DNA of 64,000 nt from Agrypnia vestita (lineage: Eukaryota; Arthropoda; Insecta; Trichoptera; Phryganeidae): the NCBI GenBank assembly GCA_016648135.1, contig JADDOH010000514.1, positions 62,001 through 126,000 on the forward strand, in the 5' to 3' direction. A program made the position numbers and the translations under genes. Within the stretch, counting starts at the first letter, position 1, and each line of letters opens with the position of its first letter. This document shows, in pieces, positions 50,901-59,449 of the stretch. The notes under the pieces were generated by a model. That model searched no databases and had not been told where the DNA came from. It was given only the letters and a program-made list of their open reading frames with translations.

Positions 50901-53900
50901 TTGTTTATTAGAGACAACACTACTATCATTATTTGATGCCTAGCTAATAATCTTCTTCTGTGTGGTATATTTTGTTACCCGGTTCGGCACACAACGGAAC
51001 ATCGCACTCATAACACACAGATTTGTTACACTTTCACACACGCACATATTTCAGATAAACGCAACATAATTGTGTGTATTTTTGCTAATAAATCACTGTT
51101 AGTATTCAATTGAATCATAAACCTACAAAAACCGACAAATATCGCAAAACGTATTGTATATATTTGTGTATACGTGTACAAAAAATCGAAAATTGAAAAA
51201 TAAATCGTATTTTCCGCGCACTCTGTGCGTGACCTTGAATGACGGAATATTTGAATTTCGATTACACAACACGCGTTCGGTGCGCCATCTACAACTTTCC
51301 TATACGATTTTGACGGCAGAAAAACTTATATTTTGATTGTTGATTTAAGCTATAATCGGCGATGTTTTTGAGTTGAAAATGAAACGACAGGTCACCACGG
51401 GATTTCTCTACTGGAAAAATCATGTTTTTCAAATTTGGTATGCGGCTGTCGAGAAGTAATTAATTATGTGCCCTTTGGATATATCCGACGTGGCCCCTGG
51501 GGACAGTCGCGCTCCGTCGGACAGGTCCGACGTGGTCCCACACTCATTTAATAGGCGTTTTAAAAGTAACATAAGTATTGCTGTTGTGGTCAAACTTTAT
51601 AAAACTTTTTCATCATTTTGAGTAGGGCAAAGCGTTGATATATATATAAGTATCTTATATAATAATAATATTTATTTTCACTTAGGCGTTAATATAAATT
51701 TTAACAAACCTGTATCAGATGGAGGGCTTCACATATTATTTGTAATATGACATATTTCAAACTTGTGTCTAATAACTTACGACTTTGCTTACTACAAAAG
51801 GTTCGGCAATCCTCATTTGCTCTCCTGGGTGACCTGACGAAGGCTTGCTTCCAACACGTCCACCCCAACATCGCTGACTTCCTGCCAATCTTAGGACAGA
51901 ATCTTAACCCGGAGTTTATTTCCGTCTGCAACAATGCCACCTGGGCCATTGGTGAAATCAGCATCAAATTAGGTAATTATTTTTATTTAGGCACAAAAAA
52001 ATCATTATTTTATTTTAACTAATAATTTTTGATTTGTTTTTGTATATAACTGCATCCTTATCAAAGCAGTTACATCATGAAATATGTTAATATTTTACAT
52101 AGAAATATAATATTTTACATAGTAATATTTTACATAGTAATAAAGATGTAACATTTTTGTTCAATTTTACTAGATTGTAAGGATACACTACAATGTTTCT
52201 ATGGATCCTAAATAAGCCTGTACCGATTAATCGGTACCATTCATAATCATGTTAATCATTAACACAATTAGCTATAATAGGAAAAATCTCATCATACATG
52301 AAAACTTGCATTGGTCTCTAGGCAATATCAGCACGTGTGTACTTCTGTAATAAGTTTTTGCATAGACGTACTATAAATATAGACTTGTTACAAACCAAAA
52401 TATCCGCTACACAGAACTATAACACAAATTACTGTGAACATAGACGCACATCGCGGGTGTTAGTTAGCTGCGCTATAAAAAAGAAAGAAAATATAGACTA
52501 CCAACGTAGAAAATACAGAAATCTCCGTACTCTGAAGTCGGTTTGAATATCTCTACAAATTATTGAAATAAAACTTACCTATGAACTTACCTATCCTCTT
52601 CTTTATTATGTGATAAAGCATTACAACGATTAACACAACAAACAGACATATTTCAAGTTGGTTTTTTTAAAATTGTTAAGGCAAAAAGTAAATACTGCGA
52701 TTAGCTACAACTTCATATGCACGCATTCGTTTACAAAATTATGTTTTATTGTCCTTTCTTATAGGTGGTTATGAAAATACTTTCTATCTCTTTCTGACTA
52801 ATACATTTTGTATGTAATAGAAGACAGTAGAGCGTAGATGTCTCAGATTTGTTTTTAGTGACTAGTCTATATTTATAGTACGTCTATGAGTTTTTGCTTT
52901 GCTATTCAATTTTAATGCACAGGCGATAGCACTATTTATTTTCTCAAGCACACGCCTATCGTATGCCATGTCTGTATTTTTACTGTTTTCAAACTAAGCA
53001 TAAAGCTTGTGCTAAAAAAATAGGACTAACGTAATAGTTCCCGGGACGAGTCTCACACCCTCAACCGGTTGATCACTAGACGAGTGAATGTAATAACTAT
53101 AGACAAAGTAAAATCATGCTCAGTCTCACAGAGATCCCTCGTTTTAAATTTTTTTAAACTTTTCATTTTATTTTTTAATAAAAATAGAGATGCAAAACGG
53201 AATTCGTGTCACATCAATATTCTTACTATTTTCAAATTAAGCTAAACGCTTGTGTTATGAAAATAGGACTAACTTGCTTGTCCGGAGTGAGATTCGAACC
53301 TGCGACCTTTGGATCACGAGGTGAGAGTCCTAACCACAAGACCAACAAGCTACTCGATTTTATTTCTCTTCTGAATGTCGACGACTCATTTTTTTTAAGG
53401 TCTTCATTGGAAAGTGATTGATCATGGCCTACTAAAACTTCACAGTAAACATATAAACGGACTTGTCTTAATTCAAGAACTACTTGTAATTGCACCTTCT
53501 CTTATGATTAAATGTAAAAATAAAATGTTTTATTTAACACGTCTAAATAATTGTCACTTGCAGATCTGTCAGATACGATATCGATCGATACAGAATCGGG
53601 TGAACGACAAATAGTATCATTCAAATGTGATATTGGTACGGCCTTAGCCCTTTAGGTCTGTAAACTGACAGATTACAGACTCTTGTGTGTATTTCAGGAA
53701 GCGACATGACGACGTATATTCCTCTGGTACTCAGTCAGCTGATTGAGATCATCAACCGGCCCAACACACCTAAAACCCTTCTTGAAAATACAGGTATGAT
53801 TTATCTGCACATATTTTTTCAATGTGATTTTTTGAGGCTTCAGCGAAAATGTATCTACTTATTATCAACTTTTCAAAAATTTTGCAATTAATAATTTCCA

Positions 53901-56900
53901 CTTGGAAAAAAAAAGTTTTTCTACATTACTAAGAACAATCTTAAATAATAATTTATTAGCAAAGATGGCTTTACGGAAGAAATTACATTTTGATGATGGA
54001 TAAGTAGTTTTTTTGTGAAGGTAAGAATTTGTACAGGAATCAAAGATAAATATATTTGAGATTATATAAGAAATGGTATCATATTACAAAATACAACACT
54101 CCCTTCCTACTGGACACGGTTCCCAAAACCCTCGAGCACCTCTCAGCCTGTTTATAGTTTGGCAATACACTTTGGTTACATTTGGAAACTTTCATATTTT
54201 CAAGTACATAACATATTATACTATTGATTTTATTTTATTTCTGTACTTACAGTTTCATTTACAGGTTTTTTTTATATATATATTGTGGATTTATAAGTTG
54301 GACATGATCAGTGGTAGTCGATGATTAATTATTGTGCTAATTAATTTTCTGTAATTTTTGTGTTCATCTGATTATGTTTTCGCTATTAACTTGTACATAC
54401 ATAATATGTTCAGCACCGGCACGTCGACATTTGGTCTACTGCTTTAATCAAAAATAATGTTTTTTTAATTGCGACGCAGCTTTACCATTACTAGACTAGA
54501 ATCGTTGGCATTTATTTTCTCATGTTGAATCATTAACCTAATTTCATTTTTTAAGCAATTTAACTGCAAACATCTTTGCAAAAGTTAAAAAATGTGAAGA
54601 GAGTTACTCAAGGAACAGATAGATGTCTTTGATTATGGCAAGATTAGATTACGTGTCAGGTGTGACCATGTGGCGGGGATTGTATAAACTTGGCATATGT
54701 TGCGGTATATTTTTGTTATTTAACGTAACAGCGTAATGTATGTAAGAGCTTTTTTAAGTTTTTGTAATTATTTCACCGAGTTTCTTACGCCTGATCGAAG
54801 TCGCGCTCGCCTGGCTCCCGGGTGGAGGTGTCTGGTGGTCTCTCGGCGTTGTGTACATATTGTCCACTTGATCCGCTCCCCGCCGCACTCATCTCCAGTT
54901 TTTGTTACTCATTACATATTGATATGATTTACTTGGTTGTTTATTTGTTTTTGTTCTCGGTTTGTTGGCTGGTTTGTGGCGTGGTTTGTAGCGATAACTA
55001 TTGGTCGGCTAGGTTATGTGTGCCCCCACGACGTGGCGCCCGTGTTGCAACAGTTTGTCCGCCAGTGGTCTGTAGTCCTTATATTTTTTATATTTAATTA
55101 TTATTATAATTTTACCGCTAATTTATTTTTATTGTATATTTATTTGCGCTGAGGCCTGACTCGGGGCCACGTTCTCGGGACAATTCTTCCGCTGAAGTAT
55201 ACTGTTTACTTTATTCGATATTTCTCCGCGTGATTCGTCCATATAGTTGTGCATCGGTCAGACCTCAGTGCAGTCCCCGGGTTTGACAACAAAGTAACCG
55301 GGGACTTTAAATGCTAATCTTTACTCATAACTTGTGTTTATATAATTTAACAGTACATATTTTATTTTGGCAATATTATATCATTAACATTAAATTCCCT
55401 TATTGAATAGACTGCTACATTTTGTTAAGACTGGATTATCTTTATATTGTGTTTTATCCAATTTGATTGTTTTTAATACATTCAGTTGGCATTGTTACTC
55501 ATATCGATTATGTTTTTAACGCTTTATGTGTGGAAACCCAACATTTCAGTTGTACTTTCTGTATATCCACGTAGCACCTCCCCGACTTGTCTACACTTTC
55601 CACACACCTGGAATCCGCCACCTCTTTACTTTTTTTTATTCACATTCAGATCTTTACGAACCATTCTGTTAACATTATTTAATATACTTAATCCCCTCAA
55701 ACACACAAGGTTGATTAATTTGAAATTCTGTTTGTTATTAATAATTATATGTGTTTATAAAGGCTATTTGGAAAAGGTAAAAGTGACGTGTTGAAATTTT
55801 CTTTTGAAATAAATTTTTATAAAACGCGACCCGCTGTTCACTCCAAGTCTGCTGGGTTTCCGTCGGATATTTGATTGCCGGAGGTTTCAGGTGCATGTCA
55901 TTGCGCAACATCCGGGACAATGAAGAGAAGGATTCCGCCTTTAGAGGAATGTGTCAAATGATCACGGTGAATCCCGGCGGAGTGGTTCCAGATTTTGTCT
56001 ACTTCTGCGATGCTGTAGCTTCGTGGGTCCATCTCAAGGATGATCTCAGGGAGATGTTTAGCAAGGTTAATATTTTGTGTTCATTATAATATTTTATTAT
56101 GATTATTTTTGTGTTCATTATAGTATTTTATTATGAGTATTTCATTATTTTTATTAAAAAACTGTTATGAACCCGACAACTGATTCATAAAAACTCTTCG
56201 TATGTATTTTTTATATACGTTACAGACAAAGTGTTAAATTTCGATAATGTATACATTGACTACCATGTTTCCGCGAATATAAGACAGGTCTTATATTAAT
56301 TTCATAGCCAAATAAACGAACTAGGTCTTATTTTCGATGTAGGTCTTATTTTTTGATGGTCAAAATATTATTGGATATAAATTTATAATTAAAATAAAAT
56401 GTGTTTAATTTAACACGAAACGGCCGGAACAAACAGTAAAAATTCCAAAACATAACGTCAACTGCAATATGTCCCTACCGCGTCGCTTCTCAATCTCAAC
56501 TGACTAGAGTCATTCCCTTTGACCGGACCGCGAAACAGCGGAAATGTGCCTGCCCCTGCCCACGTGCAAATTAGCTAAAAATATATCATTGGCGCGTGCA
56601 GCACAGCGGGCCAAACTTGTGAAAAACACGTCAACTTTTGATTTAATTTAATTATTCATTAGATCTTATTTTCAAAGTAGGTCTTGTATTAAAACCAGCC
56701 TGAAAAATCGTGGTAGGTTTTACTTTCGAGTTAGGTCATATATTCGCGGAAACACCGTAGTTTTAATTACATTATACATTGTTACATTTCATTTATACCT
56801 TCACTAGATAATGTATGATTTAACTGGTTGACGAAAACTGATCACATCATGAACAAACAAGATTTTTCAAACTTTGATAACAAGACATAACCGATAACAA

Positions 56901-57953
56901 TGTTGCCAATGTAAAATAATGCTAGGAATTGCAATGTTGTCACTCAAAATAATTAAACATGTTGAATGTCCTCCTGATGACGTTGGATAAGTATCCAACG
57001 AAACGTCGAGATTCGCTTCTCGGTAATACATACAGTGCGTATAAAATATCCGAAATTACAGTTAAATAAACATGTTGAAAATCGAAAACATTATTCTATT
57101 GCAAATATATTTTTTCCAATAAAAGTATTTTATATTCAATAAAAATAATATTGCCTTTTTAATTACCTATATTAATATAGGTATTAATTCATATAGATAA
57201 TTAAAAAGGTAATTTTTACTTAATTTTATATCTCTAAGATTGCCATGATATAGTTTTTTAATTTTTTTTTTCTCTCCTTATTGTGAATACTTTGACAGAC
57301 TCCGAATTGAGAATGCATACAATTAGTAGTTAGAGTTTTCATAAATTCTTTTTTGTATACTGTAGCTAAAACTAGTTACATTATACACAAAAGAATTTAT
57401 GAAAACTAACTACTAGTTGTTGTATACATCATCGAAATTTACACTTTGTAAGATATACACTTTTTGGACACTATATTGGTAGTTGATTTGTTGAATGCAC
57501 ATTAAATTACATAGTAATCAAATCTAAAACATATATGATTTTGACTGAATAGTATTCGCGATGGATAGAAAAATAATATTATTACTAGCTGCATTTTTAA
57601 AGTCTCTGTCAATATGTATTCTGGTGCTGTTGAGCAGTCATAAAATAAAATATTTATAGATCATTATTCCTGTTGTCTATTGAATTTTAGGTTAATTTTA
57701 ATCTGTTCCTAACCGTTTTAACTATAATCGTCAATAGGCGTACATTTATGGGACATTTTGGCTCTCGAGTTTTATTAATTTATAAAAAAAAATCCGGGTG
57801 TTGTCGAGCGTTTTGAACATGAGTGGGCATTTAATGTTTGTGTAGATCCTGCACAGCTTCAAGGCTCAGGTGGGCGAGGAGAACTGGAAGAGATTCAGCG
57901 ATCAGTTCCCGCAGCAGCTCAGTCTGCGACTCCGGGACACGTACGGCATCTAA
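35981..57953 (+). CDS. Tnpo: Transportin-1/2 (karyopherin-beta2 nuclear import receptor), 15 coding exons, complete
   Basis: Importin-beta-family receptor that carries PY-NLS cargo such as hnRNP proteins through nuclear pores and releases it on binding Ran-GTP. Exons: 35981-36076, 36326-36658, 37006-37221, 39668-39790, 40095-40365, 41487-41683, 41881-42090, 42393-42704, 43044-43151, 44168-44341, 51801-51972, 53698-53793, 54992-55067, 55891-56065, 57846-57953. Phases agree throughout, giving 888 residues (human TNPO1 is about 890). Landmarks: [20 protein letters not shown] start; importin-beta N-terminal domain (about 30-100; [32 protein letters not shown]); the acidic H8 loop at about 316-375 ([18 protein letters not shown]); [60 protein letters not shown]; and a WKRFSDQFP close. 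An in-frame ATG at 35975 adds two residues; the second ATG has the better context (AAAATGG). Donors of exons 1, 8 and 14 are weak (GTTGTA, GTTATT, GTTAAT). Confidence 0.97.
38260..38365. repeat. CGAATATCATTA-type short tandem/inverted repeat in transportin intron 3
   Basis: Units such as CGAATATTCGTCAAATATCA, TTACGAATATTCG and GAATATCATTACGAATATC recur over about 100 bp and are partly self-complementary (CGAATATTCG). Confidence 0.6.
38960..39440. repeat. Dispersed repeat in intron 3, copy 1 (copy 2 at 51040-51375)
   Basis: Shared blocks in the same orientation are AATAAATCACTATTAGTATT, CAATTGAATCACAAACC, GTGACCTCGAGAT-like and GCGCCATCTACAACT, then TTTAAGCTAAAGTCGGCGA. I do not recognise the family. 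Confidence 0.7.
40450..40592. mobile_element. 143-bp MITE, copy 3 of 3, TA-flanked, in transportin intron 5
   Basis: The ends are CAGTAGCCGGCAAACATCTTG and GAAGTTTGCCGGCAACTG, with TA at 40448-40449 and 40593-40594. It lies 84 bases past the exon 5 donor, in the same orientation as copy 1. Confidence 0.9.
40640..41150 (+). pseudogene. R1-like non-LTR retrotransposon fragment in transportin intron 5
   Basis: Across several frames it reads [31 protein letters not shown], then [20 protein letters not shown] and LAGFLPADL. This matches the segment after the reverse-transcriptase domain in R1-clade elements (VRYLGVWLD.., ..VTRAYRTVS...V.AG.PP.DL). Frameshifts and stops make it inactive. Confidence 0.75.
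42128..42355. mobile_element. Truncated pogo-like element in transportin intron 7
   Basis: The left end CAGTATAACCTCATTATAACG follows a TA. The interior (ATCCTCTGCAATAAATTTTT, CGAGATATCGTTATTATGTA, CTTTTTGTCAAGATC) matches the left half of 44799-45756. The right end is absent; the exon 8 acceptor follows within 40 bases. Confidence 0.7.
43786..43930. mobile_element. 145-bp AAAGCATAGATTT-family MITE, TTA-flanked, in intron 9
   Basis: This is the best-preserved copy: GGCCCGGTTGTTTCAAGTTC at the left, mirrored at the right, with TTTAAAGCATAGATTTTTGC and its complement inside. TTA lies at 43783-43785 and 43931-43933. TTA duplication and small size fit a PIF/Harbinger-type MITE. Confidence 0.9.
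44799..45756. mobile_element. 958-bp pogo-like non-autonomous element in intron 10
   Basis: The left end TGGTAGAACCCCGTTATAACG and the right end CAGGGTTTTACTG with TTACAACGAAATTT inside form diverged inverted repeats; TA flanks both (44797-44798 and 45757-45758). No transposase frame. Confidence 0.75.
46241..46430. mobile_element. Truncated relative of the 30598-31512 pogo-like element
   Basis: GTGAAACCCCTTAATTTGAA, CCCAAATTGTTAATTTCATA and ACATCACATAAATTGAAAAA line up in order with 30600-30745. Only the left part is present. Confidence 0.65.
47247..47342. repeat. 16-bp minisatellite, about 6 units
   Basis: The unit ACCTGAGTTTTTTGAA varies slightly (ATCTAAGTTTTTTGTA, ACTTAAGTTTTTTATA) and repeats head to tail in transportin intron 10. 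Confidence 0.85.
48530..49117. mobile_element. Second pogo-like element nested in 48122-50194
   Basis: The left end CAGTAATTCCATTCCACTTCG and the right end CGATAAACGAGGGATTACCA are diverged inverted repeats, with TA outside both (48528-48529 and 49118-49119). The CGAGGGATTAC motif is usual at pogo/Tigger-like ends. Confidence 0.5.
49335..50050. mobile_element. 716-bp PIF/Harbinger-like non-autonomous element, TAA-flanked
   Basis: The ends GCGCTTGTTCAGACACAGCG and its exact complement extend through GGAACCGT and CAGAATCG in the inner arm. TAA lies at 49332-49334 and 50051-50053. It is GC-richer than its surroundings, with an inner set of GCGGTGCCCGCAAC / GTTGCGGGCACCGC inverted blocks (49834-49847 and 49916-49929) and TTGTGTCTGAACGATC. 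No transposase frame. Confidence 0.85.
51040..51375. repeat. Dispersed repeat in intron 10, copy 2 (copy 1 at 38960-39440)
   Basis: AATAAATCACTGTTAGTATT, CAATTGAATCATAAACC, GCGCCATCTACAACTTTC and TTTAAGCTATAATCGGCGAT align in order with copy 1, at roughly 85-90% in the best blocks by eye. Confidence 0.7.
52083..52142. repeat. Short tandem repeat, TAATATTTTACATAG x 3
   Basis: A 15-20 bp unit with AATATTTTACATAG repeats three times in intron 11. Confidence 0.75.
52985..53095 (-). repeat. Diverged SINE-related sequence
   Basis: AAACTAAGCATAAAGCTTGTG and AAAATAGGACTAACG match the body of the SINE at 53175-53356, but the tRNA-like part (CTCGTCTAGTGATCAACC on the minus strand) is much altered. 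Confidence 0.5.
53175..53356 (-). mobile_element. tRNA-derived SINE, copy 2, in transportin intron 11
   Basis: On the minus strand it starts GAGTAGCTTGTTGGTCTTG, with A box TTGTGGTTAGGACTC and B box GGTTCGAATCTC, the same body as copy 1 and an A/T-rich tail. ATTTTATTT occurs at 53165-53173 and 53357-53365, a likely target duplication. Confidence 0.85.
56263..56757. mobile_element. 495-bp TA-flanked MITE in transportin intron 14
   Basis: The left end CCATGTTTCCGCGAATATAAG and right end ATATTCGCGGAAACACCG are inverted repeats within TA (56261-56262 and 56758-56759). Inner blocks AGGTCTTATTTTCGATG and TTACTTTCGAGTTAGGTC repeat the arm motif. It resembles a widespread animal MITE type with CGAATATAAGACC ends. 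No coding frame. Confidence 0.8.
56967..57066 (+). ncRNA. Hammerhead-ribozyme-like motif in a 100-bp insertion with 13-bp flanking repeats
   Basis: CTGATGA (56974-56980), a stem-loop CGTTGGATA/TATCCAACG (56981-57000), GAAAC (57000-57004) and GTC (57005-57007) occur in the order of a type I hammerhead. CTC (56971-56973) pairs with GAG (57008-57010) as stem I, extended by GAA (56964-56966) with TTC (57012-57014). Stem III would be only ACGU, as in minimal hammerheads that may work as dimers, and a C-C or missing G at the base of stem II is a departure. TAAACATGTTGAA stands at 56954-56966 and 57067-57079. Penelope-like retroelements are known to carry such motifs. No self-cleavage can be asserted. 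Confidence 0.55.
57319..57424. repeat. About 105-bp inverted repeat (hairpin) in transportin intron 14
   Basis: AGTTTTCATAAATTCTTTT pairs with AAAAGAATTTATGAAAACT, extended by AATTAGTAGTTAG / AACTACTAGTTG outward and TGTAT / ATACA inward, around a roughly 25-base loop. It is consistent with a small MITE or a long precursor-like hairpin. Confidence 0.65.
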
Positions 57954-58319
57954 ACGTCTCTGGTGAGTAGATTTTTTCACTATTACGTGATTAGATTTTT
58001 CACTATTCCGTGATTAGATTATTTATCAATAAAAAATATCAAACATTGGAAGTGCATTTATTATGCGTACTAGCTGTAACCCGCCAAACATGACGGTACT
58101 TTTACATGTCGATTCCTAAAGAATAAGTGTCTATTTATTTATTTATAAAAAAGGAAGAAAATGAAAAAGAGAAAGAAAAAGGAAAAAAAATGGGTAAATC
58201 TGATAATTGATTCATGTATTGTCATGTGTGCAAAATACCGGCTCTATTCTGTCCAGGCAGACAACTGTATGAATTGTGTTGAAACTAATGTAAGCATGGT
58301 AAAAAAGAAAATAAAATAA

Positions 58320-58985
58320 ATAGAAAACAAGCGAGCCTTACAGTAGTCGCATATGATGTGTAACATTTGACATCTCACAATTAAAATATCAATTGAGTAG
58401 TGACTTAACCCTCTGAGATCGTATGTATGTTCAAACGAACACTAACTTTGCGATTTTATTTTTCCCATAATATATCAAATATGAATGTCGGGTTTTTGTT
58501 TCCTGATTGCTGGCAATCTTGTCTATGGCGTCTATTTTTTTCCGCTTGGCTGCAATACGTAATCCCACCTAAATTGTCGTTTGCAATCAACTTTCAGTGA
58601 ATTTTCCAATTCTGTCCGTATATTTTGCATATTTTAAGGATAAACTTACCTTAATTTTACCCATTTTTTTTATTCAAATTACATTTATTTTGTTGCCTAA
58701 GGGTGTATTCTAACTATAACATAAATAAATACATCAATTTTTCGAAGGTATTTGTCAGAATATTCAACTATAAGTTCTATAACAACTTCTAAACTATAAG
58801 GAAAAAAAAAAAACACCAAAAATTTTAATCAAAATTAAAAATATCAATTGAGCCGAGACAGAAATTAACTTCAAAATTTAAAAAAGCTAATCGCTTTATA
58901 TATTTATTAATTAGTAAATACAAGTAAAGAAAATGTATGTGCATTTCTTTATTAACGAATTTTGCCGCACTGTGAGCTGTCATTG
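58320..58985. repeat. Dispersed repeat copy, expanded (relative of 19925-20180)
   Basis: In reverse complement, 58325-58395 (CCTTACAGTAGTCGCATATG, CATTTGACATCTCACAATTA) and 58900-58975 (AAATACAAGTAAAGAAAATG, CGAATTTTGCCGCACT) match adjoining parts of 19980-20172. About 450 bases between them are extra. Confidence 0.6.
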
Positions 58986-59150
58986 AATTTTGACAATGTC
59001 GATAAAACAGTGTACTATTTATTATATTGAAGAATTTGGTCGTTAAAAAAATATTGAATTTTGCCCCACTGTGAGCTGTCGGTAAATAATTTTGACAATG
59101 TTGATAAAAGAGGTTACTATGATATTAACGAATTTGGTGGACAGAAAAAT
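58958..59150. repeat. About 98-bp unit, two tandem copies
   Basis: GAATTTTGCCGCACTGTGAG (58958) and GAATTTTGCCCCACTGTGAG (about 59056) start two units that share TTTTGACAATGT(C/T)GATAAAA and GAATTTGGT in the same order. Confidence 0.75.
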
Positions 59151-59189
59151 TAATATTTTTTGTTGGTCATATGAAATTGCGCGCGCTTC

Positions 59190-59275
59190 CCCGAAATTTC
59201 ACGAAATCACTGCCACATATTGCAGGAAAGTGAGAGGAAAGATGATACACATCAAAAAAGTAAAAAAGAAAAAAA
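59190..59275 (+). repeat. Dispersed repeat, copy 2 (partner at 4285-4385)
   Basis: TTTCACGAAATCACTGCC, GCAGGAAAGTGAGAGGAAAG and ATGATACACATCAAAAAAG align with the minus strand of 4290-4380. Confidence 0.55.
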
Positions 59276-59449
59276 TTGTCTACATTTTTTATAATTATTT
59301 TTGCATTAATATACATTGCAATTGTAAATTGTTTCAGGTGGCCATGAATATATGCTATTGGAATGTCGTTTTGGACACCACACATCTTGTTGGAATTTCA
59401 AGACTCGTGCTATCGGGATATTTTCTTAGTTAATTCAGTTGATATACAT

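Larger units (their letters stand above)
57954..59338 (+). other. Probable 3' UTR intron of transportin
   Basis: Nine bases after the stop codon CTG|GTGAGTAG forms a strong donor (GT at 57963). A candidate acceptor (AAATTGTTTCAG at 59327-59338) leads to a possible terminal non-coding exon beginning at 59339. The stop would lie less than 50 bases from the junction and so would not trigger nonsense-mediated decay. The acceptor choice is an inference. Confidence 0.4.
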
